Part shown: positions 23,001-35,095 of the stretch, one piece after another
Position numbering within the stretch: position 1 is the stretch's first letter
Layout: every line of letters starts with the position of its first letter
DNA from: Taenia hydatigena
Taxonomy: Eukaryota > Platyhelminthes > Cestoda > Cyclophyllidea > Taeniidae
Length of the DNA stretch: 64,000 nucleotides
Assembly (NCBI GenBank): GCA_036345935.2
Contig: JADWOT020000002.1
Span: 3,353,034 to 3,417,033 of the forward strand
Direction: 5' to 3'
Made by a program: the position numbers and the translations under genes
Notes under the pieces: generated by a model
What the model saw: only the letters and a program-made list of their open reading frames with translations
Told to the model about the DNA's origin: nothing
The model's database searches: none

Positions 23001-23533
23001 CCTTTTTTCGAAGATATCCAACACGAGGAGTGCTCTACATGTCCTCTGGATAAGGACGGTGACGGCGATAGTGGAAGTAAATGCAGTACTTGGCTATCCG
23101 ACTCCTGCTCTTTGGTTCACGAAGGCGCTGGCACGGTGCAGAAATCTTTACCGAAATCGGATGCTCAAGGTGAAATCGCCAAGCTGGTTTTCAGCTTGTC
23201 TTTATATAGTGTAGCCTCATCCAGCGACGAATATGATGACATTGTCAGTGAGCCTGATAAAGCAAGTAAAGAGCTGCCTCAATTCGTTTCATCGCAAGCT
23301 TACAAGGACGTTCGTGTGCCTCATCCACCAATAACAGCTTGCGCGGAATACAGACGAGAATACGACGGGATGAGAAGGTCAATTAACCTAGGCCTAGATT
23401 CGGATTGGAGGTGGTTTTTTCGTGGAACTCGATGGTCCATACGATTTGCTCCGCAACAAAATACGGACCTTTCGATGACAGGTATCCTAATCCCACCATG
23501 GCGAGCCAGCTCGGGTCATGGCTCGATCCCATG
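23001..23533 (+). CDS. candidate second exon of the same unknown protein
   Basis: After the AG at 22999-23000 (CTCCACTCGACAG) the frame is open for 177 codons to a strong donor ATG|GTAAGT at 23534, leaving in phase 2. It is the longest splice-bounded open frame in the window. The peptide begins PFFEDIQHEECSTCPLDKDG. It has a cluster of cysteines (CSTC, KCSTW, DSC), an acidic stretch (ASSSDEYDDIVSEPDK) and an aromatic, basic C-terminal part (DSDWRWFFRGTRWSIRF). DKDGDGDSG is rich in Asp and Gly but does not form a complete EF-hand. No family is recognised. A second frame overlaps at the 5' part and is judged to be a shadow. Confidence 0.45.
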
Positions 23534-23756
23534 GTAAGTCAACTGATCACAGTAATTCTTTTAGGGCGAGTATGTTAATGTTGAGTTGTTTTAAGCAACG
23601 TGTGCCTTCCTAAATTGCACAAAATAGATTGCATTCTCGGTGCTATTTAAAGATATTTAGGTAAAATTGGTTAATATCAATCTCACTACTGGGTGCAGTT
23701 CATTGCTTGGTTAAAATGCATGTGGCGTAAGGGTGGGAGTGCAAGCCAAGAATGCA

Positions 23757-24245
23757 TGCACAGCAGACAGTTTCTCATTATATATGGAAAAAGGGGTTGT
23801 CTCCGCTGCCGATTTTGCTCAATCTGATGCCCCACAGCGCATTACCAAGACCTCAGCTTAGTAGCGTTCTCTGGATGACGCCGCTCGACACTCTCTTGCT
23901 CTTCGACCACGTGCCCATCCCCGTCATGGAAGAACGTTTGGAGAGGGTGCCTATCCTCCACTTACCCGTCTGCGCTTTCTTGTCGTTATGGGTCTGGTCA
24001 CCAACTGGATAGCGTAGATTTCAATCATGGAGTGCTATGCGACACTTGGCATGTCACAATTTCATCCTTCTCTCATCAGTAGCCCTGTGGCTGCATGCGT
24101 GCTGCAGCCCTTGAGCCTGGGCTGCAGTCAGGCTCCTCTCATGGACCTCTGGCCCTTGTGGCTGCCTCGTCGCCTCCATGTCCTTTCACTCAGACTCTCC
24201 CAACTTCGATTCCCCTTCCTGCACCGCAGGCAACACCATCTCTAA
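23757..24245 (+). pseudogene. coding-like stretch with stops after the unknown gene
   Basis: In one plus-strand frame, coding-like residues (ADSFSLYMEKGVVSAADF, then SDAPQRITKTSA) run into two adjacent TAG codons and then continue in the same frame (SLDDAARHSLALRPRAH, FGEGAYPPLTRLRFLVVMG). Farther on another frame reads a Pro/Ser/Ala-rich stretch (SHGPLALVAASSPPCPF). GC content rises here compared with the surroundings. This suggests the 3' part of the gene above has decayed, or that exon borders remove the stops. No acceptor in the right phase was found. Confidence 0.3.
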
Positions 24246-27200
24246 TACATGTTTCTTTTCTCTGATCTCGACGAGCTTCAGAGTCACATCCCGTTTCGCT
24301 ATATTGTACCCTACGCTCTAGACTCTCCTTAGAAATAATCTATTAATTTCGTCTTAGTGACATTTAAATTGATGTCATGCACTGTTTTTCGTAACGAATT
24401 TTGTTGTATTGAACAGAAACGACGCAACACATGATCCTTGATTCGCGTTTCTATTTGGGAGTGGATTTCCTGGCTTTGTGAGAGTGGCTCACATTGCATT
24501 CACTTCGCTCGAAGGACTTGTGCAATTGCACGACGCGACTGGTGTTGGCATCGCCAAATCAGTTTGTGGTGCATACTAACTAAATTTTTGCTGACCAAAT
24601 AGCATTCAGTGTCAGCTATTTCGTATACTCTTACCAAATCTATTCGGTTTTGATAAAAATATACAACAGCAATAAATTTTCTCGCCAAGAATGGGCCGCA
24701 AAACAGACTTCGCATTGGAAATGAAGCAAGTCATCGGCAAAGTGATTTATCATGAAAGCTAATGCATTGCCCCCAATTGTCATACTTTAATTACAAAGGG
24801 ATTTTCTCCTGATATTTAATGATTTGCTCCAGTTGTGTATCTTAACAACCGGTCATAGTTGGGGCTTTCTGCCGCGAATGCGGATACCTTTGCTAGTTTA
24901 AATAGAACATGCGACTGATCCTAATGTAATTGTACAACTTAGATTAGATAACTTATTAGGTAATTTATGTTAGATAAGCACGACCTTGTAGGCGGGAAGC
25001 AAGAGAGTAGTTGGAGCCTGATACAAAACGAACAAGTCGGTTTTGCATACGTGGCGAGTCCGCCTCCTTAACTGCTACCGATTCGCCGCCTAACTAGAGT
25101 TCAAGTATTATATCAAAGATGCCTAAAATCATCCAACCTCCTCTTACCAGGGCTAGTGAAAGTAAAAGAGTAGGAAAACAGAAAAAATCATGCACTGGCG
25201 GTAACGTTTGAGGAAGTTCTATCTTTAAAATGACATTAATTATAATGGTTGGATGAAAAGAGTCAGCTCCAACATTCACTTATATTTTAGCGCCAATGAA
25301 CTCCACCAACCCCATGGGCGCGATTGCAAAGGTTATTTTCGGCAACAATAGATGTCGGAGCCTTTTTCGACTCTGACATCAACTAATGCTGCTGCCTAAT
25401 TTGTGTTTACTTAATTGGCGCTATTTTTCTCTTCGTTCCATGGATATTTGCCGTGGTGTCTAACTAGACCGCGCAAAACCAATCTTTTAATATTCCTGTG
25501 TAGTGGCTGACCAAAGGTAGGAGGAAAAATTTGCTACACCATGTAAGGTAGTTGACACCACGCGGAAAGAATCAGCACTTTAAAATTGGTCAAACCCATG
25601 ACTTACTGCAAGGCAATTGGGTTTTGACCACTCTAGACATTGTGCTCCATTTATCAAGTAAAACGCATACTTGTTTAATCGTCCTGCTCAGTTCAAGGGT
25701 TGTATACAAGGGAGACATTATATCTAATAAAACACTCACTGCAGATTCGAGGGCAAACAATCCAGTCGGTAATGGTACGGCCACTGTTTTCATTTATCTG
25801 AAAGTTGATTCAACGAAACTCATGCATGGAGGAGATGCAAGCTACCCATCGTTTCAAAGGTAAAACAAATGCTTTTCTTACATTTTTTTCCCAGTGGTAT
25901 GGACAAAATCCCAAAACGGTCAAAGAAATTGTTTTTGTTTATGTGTGAGTTGAGTGATTCGCCTGCAAACCTATCATTGATCATTTTTATTATTTTGTCG
26001 CAACAATACATTGAGAGTCACGCCTTCTACGAGGTGCTAATAACGTTGGCAGCGGAAACATCACCCAGTGTCAAAATACATACTTCTGTGCTTGAACGAT
26101 CTGACTCGGGGACAGCGGTACTACATGCTGGAATAGAAATTGGGCTGAGCATCCCACGCTGTCAGACTCGTAGAAGTTGCAAACGCCTATTTGTACCTAC
26201 TTAGCAGAAGGCTTATAGTAGATTTACTGGTGTTAGGTCGAGAATGCATTCGAATTAGTAGTAATGTGGACGTTTGTGTTAAGATAAGCACAATGGATCG
26301 TGTTACTCTAAGATCAGGTACGGGCTTCTACTGAAGAAGCCTAAATCATTTTAAAAGACAATACCTAAGTGCTCTAGCATTTCGTGCATAATTTGGTACA
26401 GCACAGAAAGCGATTATGCCTACAGTTCCTCTACAACTAATGGTCGAATAAGTTACCTTTTAAGACTACCACCACTGTACAAGTAGTAGTTTACGTTTGA
26501 CGATGCGAATAATTGGACTGAAGTGGTCTTTAAACGTCAGCTACAACTGCTATTTTCTCTGCACGAAGGTGTTTAAGGTTGAGAGGTTGACTAAGGGGCC
26601 TCTTAAAATTTGTCAATGTCACAATGGTAAATGCCATTCCACCTGGGCTGAATATGCAGCCCTTGCAACCCTAAGGGCACTGAAGAAAGGAGCATGAATG
26701 TGCATAAAGCCATGCTAACAGATGTAGTGCCATCTTGCTTTTCGTCATCCAACACGTACACGATACTGTTAAAGGCCTCAAAATCTGACTAATATCTTAC
26801 TTTAAAAATAACACAGAAATAACAAGCAAAGGCGGTGTGATTGTACGCCTACGATAATATCTTATGCAACCGGCAAAGCACGCTGTGCCATGGGAAATTA
26901 CTTGCCAGAATATCGCTCTCTCTCCTTTCGCCTTTTCCCGCCTGCCCACCTGGCGCCCACACACAGCCACGCTGCCTGTCTGCTTATGCCTGCATGAAAA
27001 AAACACTCTACTCTGAGAGAAAGGAGAAGCAAGGAAACTCTTGAATGCATTCATTATTCCTCTAATAGTTGCTTCGACACCACACCTGTCGCCAGCGACA
27101 ACGACGATCTCAAAGGCTCTTGGTGCTTCTCAATGGCTTCCCATGGTTCCGTTCCTGCGCCCACATCTCCCCTTATCATTATTGCCAACGTCAACAACAA

Positions 27201-30200
27201 TACATGTTGCTTTTAGCGACGGCGATGGCGTCGTTGAGAAACTTTTTGTATCTAGCGTTGCGAATAGTGCGGCAACTGCGGTGACACAGCCAGCGTTGAT
27301 CGGAGGATATTATTATTACTGCACAGAAATACTGCACTGACAAGTTTTGCGCACAAAATTGGCACCTGGTGCTACCCACGCATACCTCTGCACTAATCAG
27401 AACATAATGCGCCGAAGGAAACACTTTGGAGCGGCAAACACTTTGGCAAGTTCTTTTCATCAGATTCTCTCCCACTAAATGAGGCATCGTTCACTACAAT
27501 AACATTATTTAAATATTTTCCGCGTACCAGCCTACCTAACATTTCACCACGACAACTTTAATTAACTCCTCCCCACCCCATTTCTCAGTGCAGCATCATT
27601 TTTTAGTACTGTTCTTAATTAACTACCCGTTTTGACAAAGTGCGACACAAAGGTCGCTTGAGGTCGTAAGTGAATGACTGGCTTCTGTACCCTGCCGCGT
27701 GGTATGTGACGGGAAGATGAATCGCGACCAAAATATTATGAGTCCAAACGTTTCGTTTAAGGGTGTGGTTCATTTCAAATCGAAATAATAAAAATGTGAG
27801 ATTCGAGGGGCTGGTAGGCGGTAGAGATGTCAGTGACGAAGATGTGCTAAAGAGATGCTTGCTGGAATGGAGAATGAGGAGCAGTGAAGCATGTATATGT
27901 GTGCGAATGTATGCGCAAGACAAAAAAACAGTGTTGGTGGTAAGTTTTAGAGAGAAAAAGGGCAATTGGTATTATATGTGTGCCAGTAGGATGAAATACG
28001 GAAATTGAGGTGGAACGACATTAGAGTGGGGAAGCGAGACCACCCACATAGAAGACTATTCATTTCGTTTTACGCGTTAAACTCGGTAGAAGAAAGTGGA
28101 TGAGGGGTTGACACAATAAATGAATGAGTGAATGCAGGAGTGAATAAGGGTAGGAAGTAAGAGCTTCTACTAATAGGGTAGTGGTGGTGGTTGGATTGAA
28201 GAGGTGGTAGATGGTGAGGTGAACAACAGCTGCACTCATTAGGTGTATGCGAACGACCTGATAGGTAAATAGAATGGCAAAGAGATAGAAACCCACTACG
28301 ACCACTACCACTTGGAGGCAGACATAATGAAGAAGAAAGAGAGGAAATAAGAAACAGTAGTACAAATTTGCGCAAGGAATGCGTAAGAAAGGGGTAATTG
28401 AGTCTTCATGAGCAAGGGAGATAGGCGATTAATGCAGATGCGATTTTCGACACTATATTGCTCAGAAGAATTATAACCAACTGAATTAACGACATTTTAT
28501 GGCCTAATAAAAGTTCAAGTTTCTTAGATAGCCACGAACTTAAAACAACGGATGTTTACCAACATGGTTCTCATGGATGGCTTTGGTTTAAAGCAAAATA
28601 TTTTGATGGCGTGAGGAATGTGAGGCAGCCTCATTAAGTCTAACAGTAATATTAAATACGACAAACCAGTCGGTTTAATCTGTACTGGCTAAAGTCTATT
28701 ATGGGAAGAAATCGTCTTACCGACATTGTGCTTCAGTCAGAACGCGAGTCTCCTTCGCTCCATCAGAATCGTGGTCATTTGTACCACAGGAGCAATGATT
28801 TTTGTTTTACGCGACCGACAAGTCGAAGCATAACGTAGAAGAGGTAACAGCCGCGACTAGGCTCCACTCCACTTCACAGGGAATTAAGGATAGCACAAAT
28901 CTCGAGGTCTAAGAATGGCAGTAAGCTGGAAATCCGACTCAAATCAGATTAGTGCCTAAATTATTTGAGTTTGGAGTTGCTGCTGATTTGTAATTGAAGA
29001 TGGGTGCAGTTTTCAAACGAAGCCTCCTAATCTAATCAGTTTTTGAATTTTCGGTAGAGAATGAAACAAAATATAAGGATTGGACACTAGGCTTACGTTA
29101 TAGAGCAACCTCTAGTTAGTTTTGTACAACAACCCCGTTTGTTTGATAAATGCTGGTTAGGCTTCGGTACGGCTTAATTTTTCAGCGCTTCTGGATTACT
29201 TCATAATAGCATAGGCGGTTTCAATGTGCGGAATAGCCGAATTTCAAGACTTACAAACGATTGCGCCTTCTCTCACCAAATTTTATTTTCATTGCACTAG
29301 TTATGTGCCCTCTGATCGGCAGACTTGCGGTTTTCTTTAAATGTTCCAAGCAGGCAGTTCTTCAAGTCTCTTGCACGCACCCGCGACTAGCCCTAGTAAT
29401 AATCATACACTATTTGTTAAATGCGTTGCCAGCGTCTTCCATTGGCGTTGATATTAGCGGCGATTGGACTGGTCCTTTGCATTTGCACAAGCCGTCAATT
29501 TTGGTTAAGAACTCAAATTATGACAACTCTGGTCGATGTAAGTGCAACTTTGGATAAATCTTGACAGAATCTGCATCTGTTTTACGAAAGCATTAGCACA
29601 TTGCCTCTAAAGGAAGTGTGTGCTACTATGAATTCCCGGCATTGGGGTAATCATGTTGCTAAGCACAAACACCGTTTGCAAACATTGGCGCTTCTTTGCA
29701 ATTTGCTGGCGCAGTTTTTGATTGCTGCACAACACTGCTGCCCTTTTTCTGTGTTGCTTTGATAACTTGTGTCTTTTACATAAATGCTCACAAAACACTC
29801 TCTCGGTTTGCTTTATTTTATGAAGATTCAGTCGCTTGGGCATACATCGCATGGGTCCGGCTGCAACCTGAGTGAAATGGTGCCTAAGTACAAACAAGGC
29901 TGTGAGTATCAAGTAGTAGATTATGGCTTTAGGTGGGAGGTTTTGTCCTTACTCGACCCTTTATTTTTGTGCCGCATGTTTTTACTTGCTTACTCAATTA
30001 AACCCAACTTGTGTACCTACAGCATGACCCGTTTTGATCAGTCAAGCGTAACGCCTGTTTTCTGCATCAGTAAATGCCACTGACAAGTTTGTGTGACATT
30101 TCTAAGTTCTCTCTTCGACGTCAACCTTGCTACCTCTTTTGGGTATGATTTAGGTCGAGGCTTCATTCGTTCGGTTTGTTAACATCCTCCATTGTTATTC

Positions 30201-30870
30201 GCAACAAGCCCTTCTTTGCGCACTAATAGCAATCCTCCTTGTTTATGGCGAAAAGGGATTGCTGCAAGTGAAAGGAGGATGAGGTGGAACAATCAGATCA
30301 GGAGAGAGTGATCCCATGGCAGCCACTACATCAGCGAGGATGTGTATTGTGTTGATTGGGTGCAAGCTGTTTTTGAGACGGCAACGCCTCCTTCATCAAT
30401 CTGCTTATACGCTCACCCAAATCGACGACGACTATGTAACCACATATGTTACAAATAATGAATATTTTAATGTAGAGGCAATGGCATCTGATCATTTGCT
30501 TTCTTTTAACTCCTATGCTGCCATTCTCCTCCCATTAAGAAAGATGATGGCTTTTCTAGAGGGGCTTGTCAAGGAAAGTCTGAGTACACAGCAAGAGCAC
30601 CAGCTCCATGTGTATTCTTGAACACCCTTAATGCAACTAATTCTTTCGACCAAGCTTCCAGCATTTGCTTGGACAGTGGGGTAGATAAAATGAATGAACG
30701 GATGTCCGGGTAGAAAAAGAAAAGCATTTACAATGGACCTTACAAACTCTGCCCAGCCATCAGAGCTTAGTATCCATCCATTTTTTGAACCCCTTCTGCT
30801 TTCTGTTGTCTTTTTTTATTGTCTTCTCCTTTCACTACATCCTTACCTCCCTTTCATTTTCTCTTGACAG
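24246..30870. other. no firmly supported gene
   Basis: Consecutive plus-strand frames at 25552-25863 and 25869-26204 and a frame at 30316-30621 (ATG in a CCCATGGC context) are long enough to notice but have no recognisable domain or paired splice sites. 27.0-28.4 kb is strand-asymmetric: pyrimidine-rich, then purine-rich on the plus strand (roughly 27.8-28.4 kb), which creates long Ser/Leu/His-rich frames on the opposite strand. No repeat family or RNA gene was seen. Confidence 0.35.
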
Positions 30871-31585
30871 AACAATCGCCATTTTCACATGCTCCGAAGA
30901 GGTTGCCACTCATTTTCCTCTCTAGGGAGGAGTCAGAAATGGTATATATAAATGAGGAGGACTAAGGCGAGAAAATCCAAGACAGTAGGGGTTGTAAGGA
31001 TCGACAGTTTTGCGTCGAAAAGGAATCTGCATCAAGTATTCCCATGCATTGGCCATAATATTTAAGTCAGGTCCTCAAGATTCATTTAGGGGACTGAAAT
31101 TAGCCATATCCATTTCTTTGATGCGGCGATGAAAGAGCATTTGTCATCTTCAAAGCCAAAGCGTAAGAGTAGAGAGCTGGTGAGGAAGAACGAAGCAGTT
31201 GTCCTCAGGGGGTGCTCTTGCTTACCACCATCACTAATGTGAATCCCAGCGACTCTCCAGGAGATGAACTGATCTCAGCCGCAGTTGCATGCGCGAGTGC
31301 TGTGTATTCGTTCGGTATCCTCCCACCAGTCAACCAACTCGCAAAGACTTTGAAGCAAATGTTTGCATTATTTGGTATGTTTATTTGGTTGATCGGTTAA
31401 CGCAGATTGATCAACAGCGAGGAAGAAGTTGCGAGCACAAGTCGAACTAACAAACCAGTACCACCAAGTAGAGGCTGCGATCGACAAGCTTTTCCTTGTT
31501 TAACAGCTGCAGCATCTCCAGGCGAAATTTTGGACGTTGTTATAAATGACAAAGCACATCACAGAGGTAGACGGACCTCTTAAAT
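30871..31585 (+). pseudogene. frame-hopping relic of an unknown protein gene
   Basis: A good acceptor (TTTTCTCTTGACAG) ends at 30870. After it, successive coding-like pieces follow on the plus strand in different frames: SPFSHAPKRLPLIFLSREES and IPMHWP near the start; FFDAAMKEHLSSSKPKRKSR around 31.11-31.17 kb; NPSDSPGDELISAAVACAS and VNQLAKTLKQMFALF around 31.24-31.37 kb; LINSEEEVASTSRTNKPVPP and SPGEILDVVINDKAHHRG around 31.40-31.57 kb, ending in a stop. KPKRKSR could be a nuclear localisation signal. Stops and frame changes between the pieces suggest a pseudogene, although a 31-base GTATGT..GCAG interval at 31376-31406 could be a tiny intron. No family is recognised. Confidence 0.35.
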
Positions 31586-32824
31586 GCAATTAATAAGCGT
31601 AAAGAGAACAAACTAAACAAACAAATTTGTTCATATAGGGGACAAATAATCCATATTGCAGGCTGATTCCGTTGCAAAGCTAAGATGCATGAAACAACGT
31701 GATTAATTAGATTTACTCTTTAAAACACTTCTTATTGTTAATACAAAGACAACATCTTGAAAATAACAACAAACGCAGAAATATCACTTTGCATTCTGTT
31801 GTAAAACGCATTCTCACGAAGTAAATTTTGACTCCATTGCTACCAATTTTGACAAAAATGAATTTGTGCAGAAAGCTCATCATTAACATATCAAGCAGAG
31901 ACATTTGGATTCCAAGAAAGACGCAAAGAGGATATCTTAATATTTGATAAAGTGAGTGTAGGCGAAGGATTAATTCAGTTTGAAACATAATTTTCGCAAG
32001 GAATTCCGATGACTTTCCGTCCTTAAAAATAAACATTGGAAATCACTACGCAGGATAGAATTTGAGAGTAGCGCTGTTAGTGGAGCCAAACGTTACATTT
32101 AAATATAAATCCGTTTAATATGCCCATCACATCTACAATTGTCCAGCCAGCATTAAGACATTTTGGCTGTAGCATGTCAATAATGGAAGTGCAGATACAT
32201 TTAATGCTTTAACCAGATCACTTTTTCATAGGGCAACACAGTGCTTCGTCTACTACAGTGTAAAACACAACAAATAATACAATAAATATTCCTTTGTCGC
32301 ATACATATCTCTACTGCTTTCTCCTACAGCCAGCAGAAACCGGACAATAGTAAACAAAATCCGACTGGCAAAAGTGCTTTGGATGCGTCGTTGCCGCATG
32401 CCTGACCCACTCAGATTGTCACACGAGTGAATTGGTGATCATAATTGGTGCTTAGTAAGGAGCTTTTTCAACTATTTCTGGTAACATACGCCTTAGAAAA
32501 AACAAAACCTCAAATGATAACAATTTCTTTAGAATCTTATTTTGGCAGTAGCAATAAGATTGTTGACGCTGGAGGATTGTTTTCAAGTTCCTTTCCGCTT
32601 CGCTTCTTAGTCCTTCAGACTGATAGGCAGCGTCGCAGTAGAGTCAGCGTAGCATGCACGTTCGCCATCTTTTTACTTGGCCATTTTCTTCTCGAAGGGA
32701 TAGTACCGCTGCTCATATTATCACCACAACATATTCTGCTGGGTGTGTAAGTCCTGAATTGTTCCATACACTGATATTGGGTGCAAATATCTCAAGTTTC
32801 CGTTGGTGAATGAACCAGGCGTTC
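31586..32824. other. no gene recognised
   Basis: Open frames of about 100 codons occur on each strand (31713-32036 minus, 32445-32750 plus). Both are hydrophobic and AT-driven, and neither has splice or domain support. Confidence 0.4.
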
Positions 32825-32945
32825 TCAACAACGCACTGTTTTGTGGCAGCAACAGCGGGGCCAAGCACGGAAAGGTCTTTGCTCCCGTCATCCTTCAATT
32901 GGAGCCACATTGGTCCTGACTTCATTGAATTAAGTTCGAATGTTG
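32825..32945 (-). repeat. diverged inverted copy of a coding-like segment (copy 1)
   Basis: Read on the minus strand this matches the plus strand at 34975-35095. Both encode MKSGPxWLxLKxDxxKxLSV, and both are preceded by a pyrimidine-rich stretch ending in AATGAAG. Amino-acid agreement with indels suggests a shared exon-like origin. In this copy the frame is open for 84 codons (32713-32967). Confidence 0.6.
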
Positions 32946-34974
32946 GAAAATCGGATGAGCACAACACAGACGTAATCAGGCTGAGAGCAGTGGGATTTAC
33001 TTGCTTTTACATTACTGTTTGTGGACGGAGACCCAATTCGATCTACAATGCGATGGTGGTAGTACTGAGCATTGTGTGCCTCGTTCTCAACTGCATTGAG
33101 TTATTACAGAGTCGCGAATACAAAGCTGAAGCGTGCAGGCTTAATGTGCAACTACTTGTATAATTGTTAAATTGCAGTTTATGGTTGCTTCACGAACGTG
33201 TGTGTTGCGATACTCTTGGTGTCATATCCATTTTATATAGCAACGTAAGGAGACAGTCACAGCATTATCCACATGATTTGCTTCTCGGAAGATTAAGTTT
33301 CGCCTTTACCACCGACAACATGTTCTAATGCGCATACGTACCTTATGGTTTCCTAACTGATTATGAGATGTGCTCTGTTATTTTCTTATGTGGGCTAAGT
33401 TAACTGGTACCTAAACATGCTTGCACAGACAAAAAAGCATTTCATAGCCCTGAAGACTTAGATTTCACTCTCGGCTGCCCCATGTCTTGACGCCATGAAC
33501 GGAAGAGGTCCACAATATGTTGGGATAAAGATGCCTTGGATGAACGCATGATGGGCAATGAATTTCAACCTGCAAGGGCAGCAAAGATTGGAATCTTATC
33601 ATGTCATAGCAGAACAAGTGAACGAACTAAACCGCCCTTTATAAGCACTGCATCATACGTGCACTCATACCGACAATTGGAACGATTTGCACCCATGCAT
33701 ATTTCCCAGAGAGTTAATGCAATGTGTGCATTGTGTTCGCAAATAATTTTAAAACCTGTGCAATCTGGGAACATGGCCCCGGAAAATTACCAATAGGGCA
33801 AGTCGCGCGCCACATGGTTTTGACACTGGAAGCAGTTGGAGTGCTTCAACTCAAGAAATTGCTATTACTTGTGAAAAATCAGTACGATCATTCAATCGTA
33901 TAACCGCAACGATGCAAAGACACTCCGTAAATATTACTAATGGCGATGTGGCGGGAAAATGCCTATCAAAGACAAATGGACTAACCTCACAGGGTTCATA
34001 GCACCCTTACAAAATCATCGCACATCACATAAAATAATACGGACTTGCTGGGGCAAGCGCCGTCGAAAACAATTCGCATGCTATGTAGGATGCAATATGA
34101 GAAGTAAATTATGCGAGGAGTGTTGAGCACTTAAGAATTAAATAACTCTAATAAAGCGTCAAGATGAAGATGGTTAATCATGGACCACGGAAAGCAAGCA
34201 CAAGTTTAATTTGGTTAGCCGAAACGCTTGTCATTAACTTGGACACTAATATCAAGGGAAGAGCTTTATTAAATTAAATGCTCAGAGCAGTAAACCCAAG
34301 ACTACGTGCCCATAACTTCATTCTTAGCTCATGGAGCAGCTGGACAATCAGGAACCAAGCAGCTCAATCTCAATCATTATTTGTTGTGGGAGAAATGGTC
34401 CCGTATGCAAGATATGGACATCTTTTGCATAAAAAGAGGAGGGCGCTTAAAACTGAAAACATAACCTATGCATACCTTATGAAACGCGTTATGGATGAGA
34501 GGCAGCGGTCTGTAATGGGACAAAGTTTTCTGTACTGGTCGCATAATGTGAGCTGTGATTATCCTGCAATACATACACTTTTGGCATTCGCACGGACCTA
34601 CATGTAATTAATGATACTGCATCGTACGCGTTAACGATGCAACCATAAACAGCGAGGCGAAATTCGTTAACATATCAGATAACAATACGATTAGCACATG
34701 CCAAGGAATCAAATAAGGATTTGTGCATTGAAGCCGCACACTCAAGCATTCCATAGGGCGACGATTAATAATTTTGGTGCAACTATCAACGAGGCTTACA
34801 ATGCTCATTCTTCCCAATGTCGCACTGCAGGCCGAATTGGGAGCCAGTCCTTGAGAGTGGCGTTTTGGTTTGAAAACGATGCAAAATTCATCTCGAATCA
34901 GAAGCAGGTACTTTTCACTTCGGTCAGTCCAGCTGCATCTTTGTAGTTTCTGCCCAATTTTCTGCATCTCAACT
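32946..34974. other. no gene recognised
   Basis: Spacer between the two inverted copies. Open frames at 33536-33796 and 34278-34607 (plus) have no identifiable domain. Nothing else is recognised. Confidence 0.4.
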
Positions 34975-35095
34975 GTATCTAATGAAGTCAGGACCAGAGT
35001 GGCTCCACTTGAAGAGTGATGAGAGAAAGGCCCTTTCAGTGCGTGGCTCTTTGATGCTGTAGCGAAAAAGCCATTATTTAGCGAGAGTGTGCAAA
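34975..35095 (+). repeat. diverged inverted copy of a coding-like segment (copy 2)
   Basis: Counterpart of 32825-32945 in opposite orientation. It reads MKSGPEWLHLKSDERKALSV and then meets a TAG, so this copy is broken or ends at an unseen splice site. The distance between the copies is about 2.0 kb. Confidence 0.6.

Noticed and set aside
22846..23214. Plus-strand frame of 122 codons overlapping the unknown gene's second exon
   Set aside because: Another frame carries the acidic and Cys-rich coding text up to a strong donor; this one looks like its shadow.
23224..23250. EYDD string reminiscent of a reverse transcriptase YxDD box
   Set aside because: It lies in an acidic linker with no other reverse transcriptase motifs around it.
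27041..27340. Plus-strand frame of 99 codons rich in Thr, Pro and Ala
   Set aside because: Neighbouring frame is also open and nothing marks exon borders; judged compositional.
28060..28375. Two overlapping minus-strand frames of 101 codons, one with a signal-peptide-like start
   Set aside because: They arise from a purine-rich plus strand giving Ser/Leu/His-rich peptides in more than one frame. No splice or domain support.
31713..32036. Minus-strand hydrophobic frame of 107 codons
   Set aside because: AT-driven Phe/Leu/Ile content, no start context, no domain; could be chance at this length.
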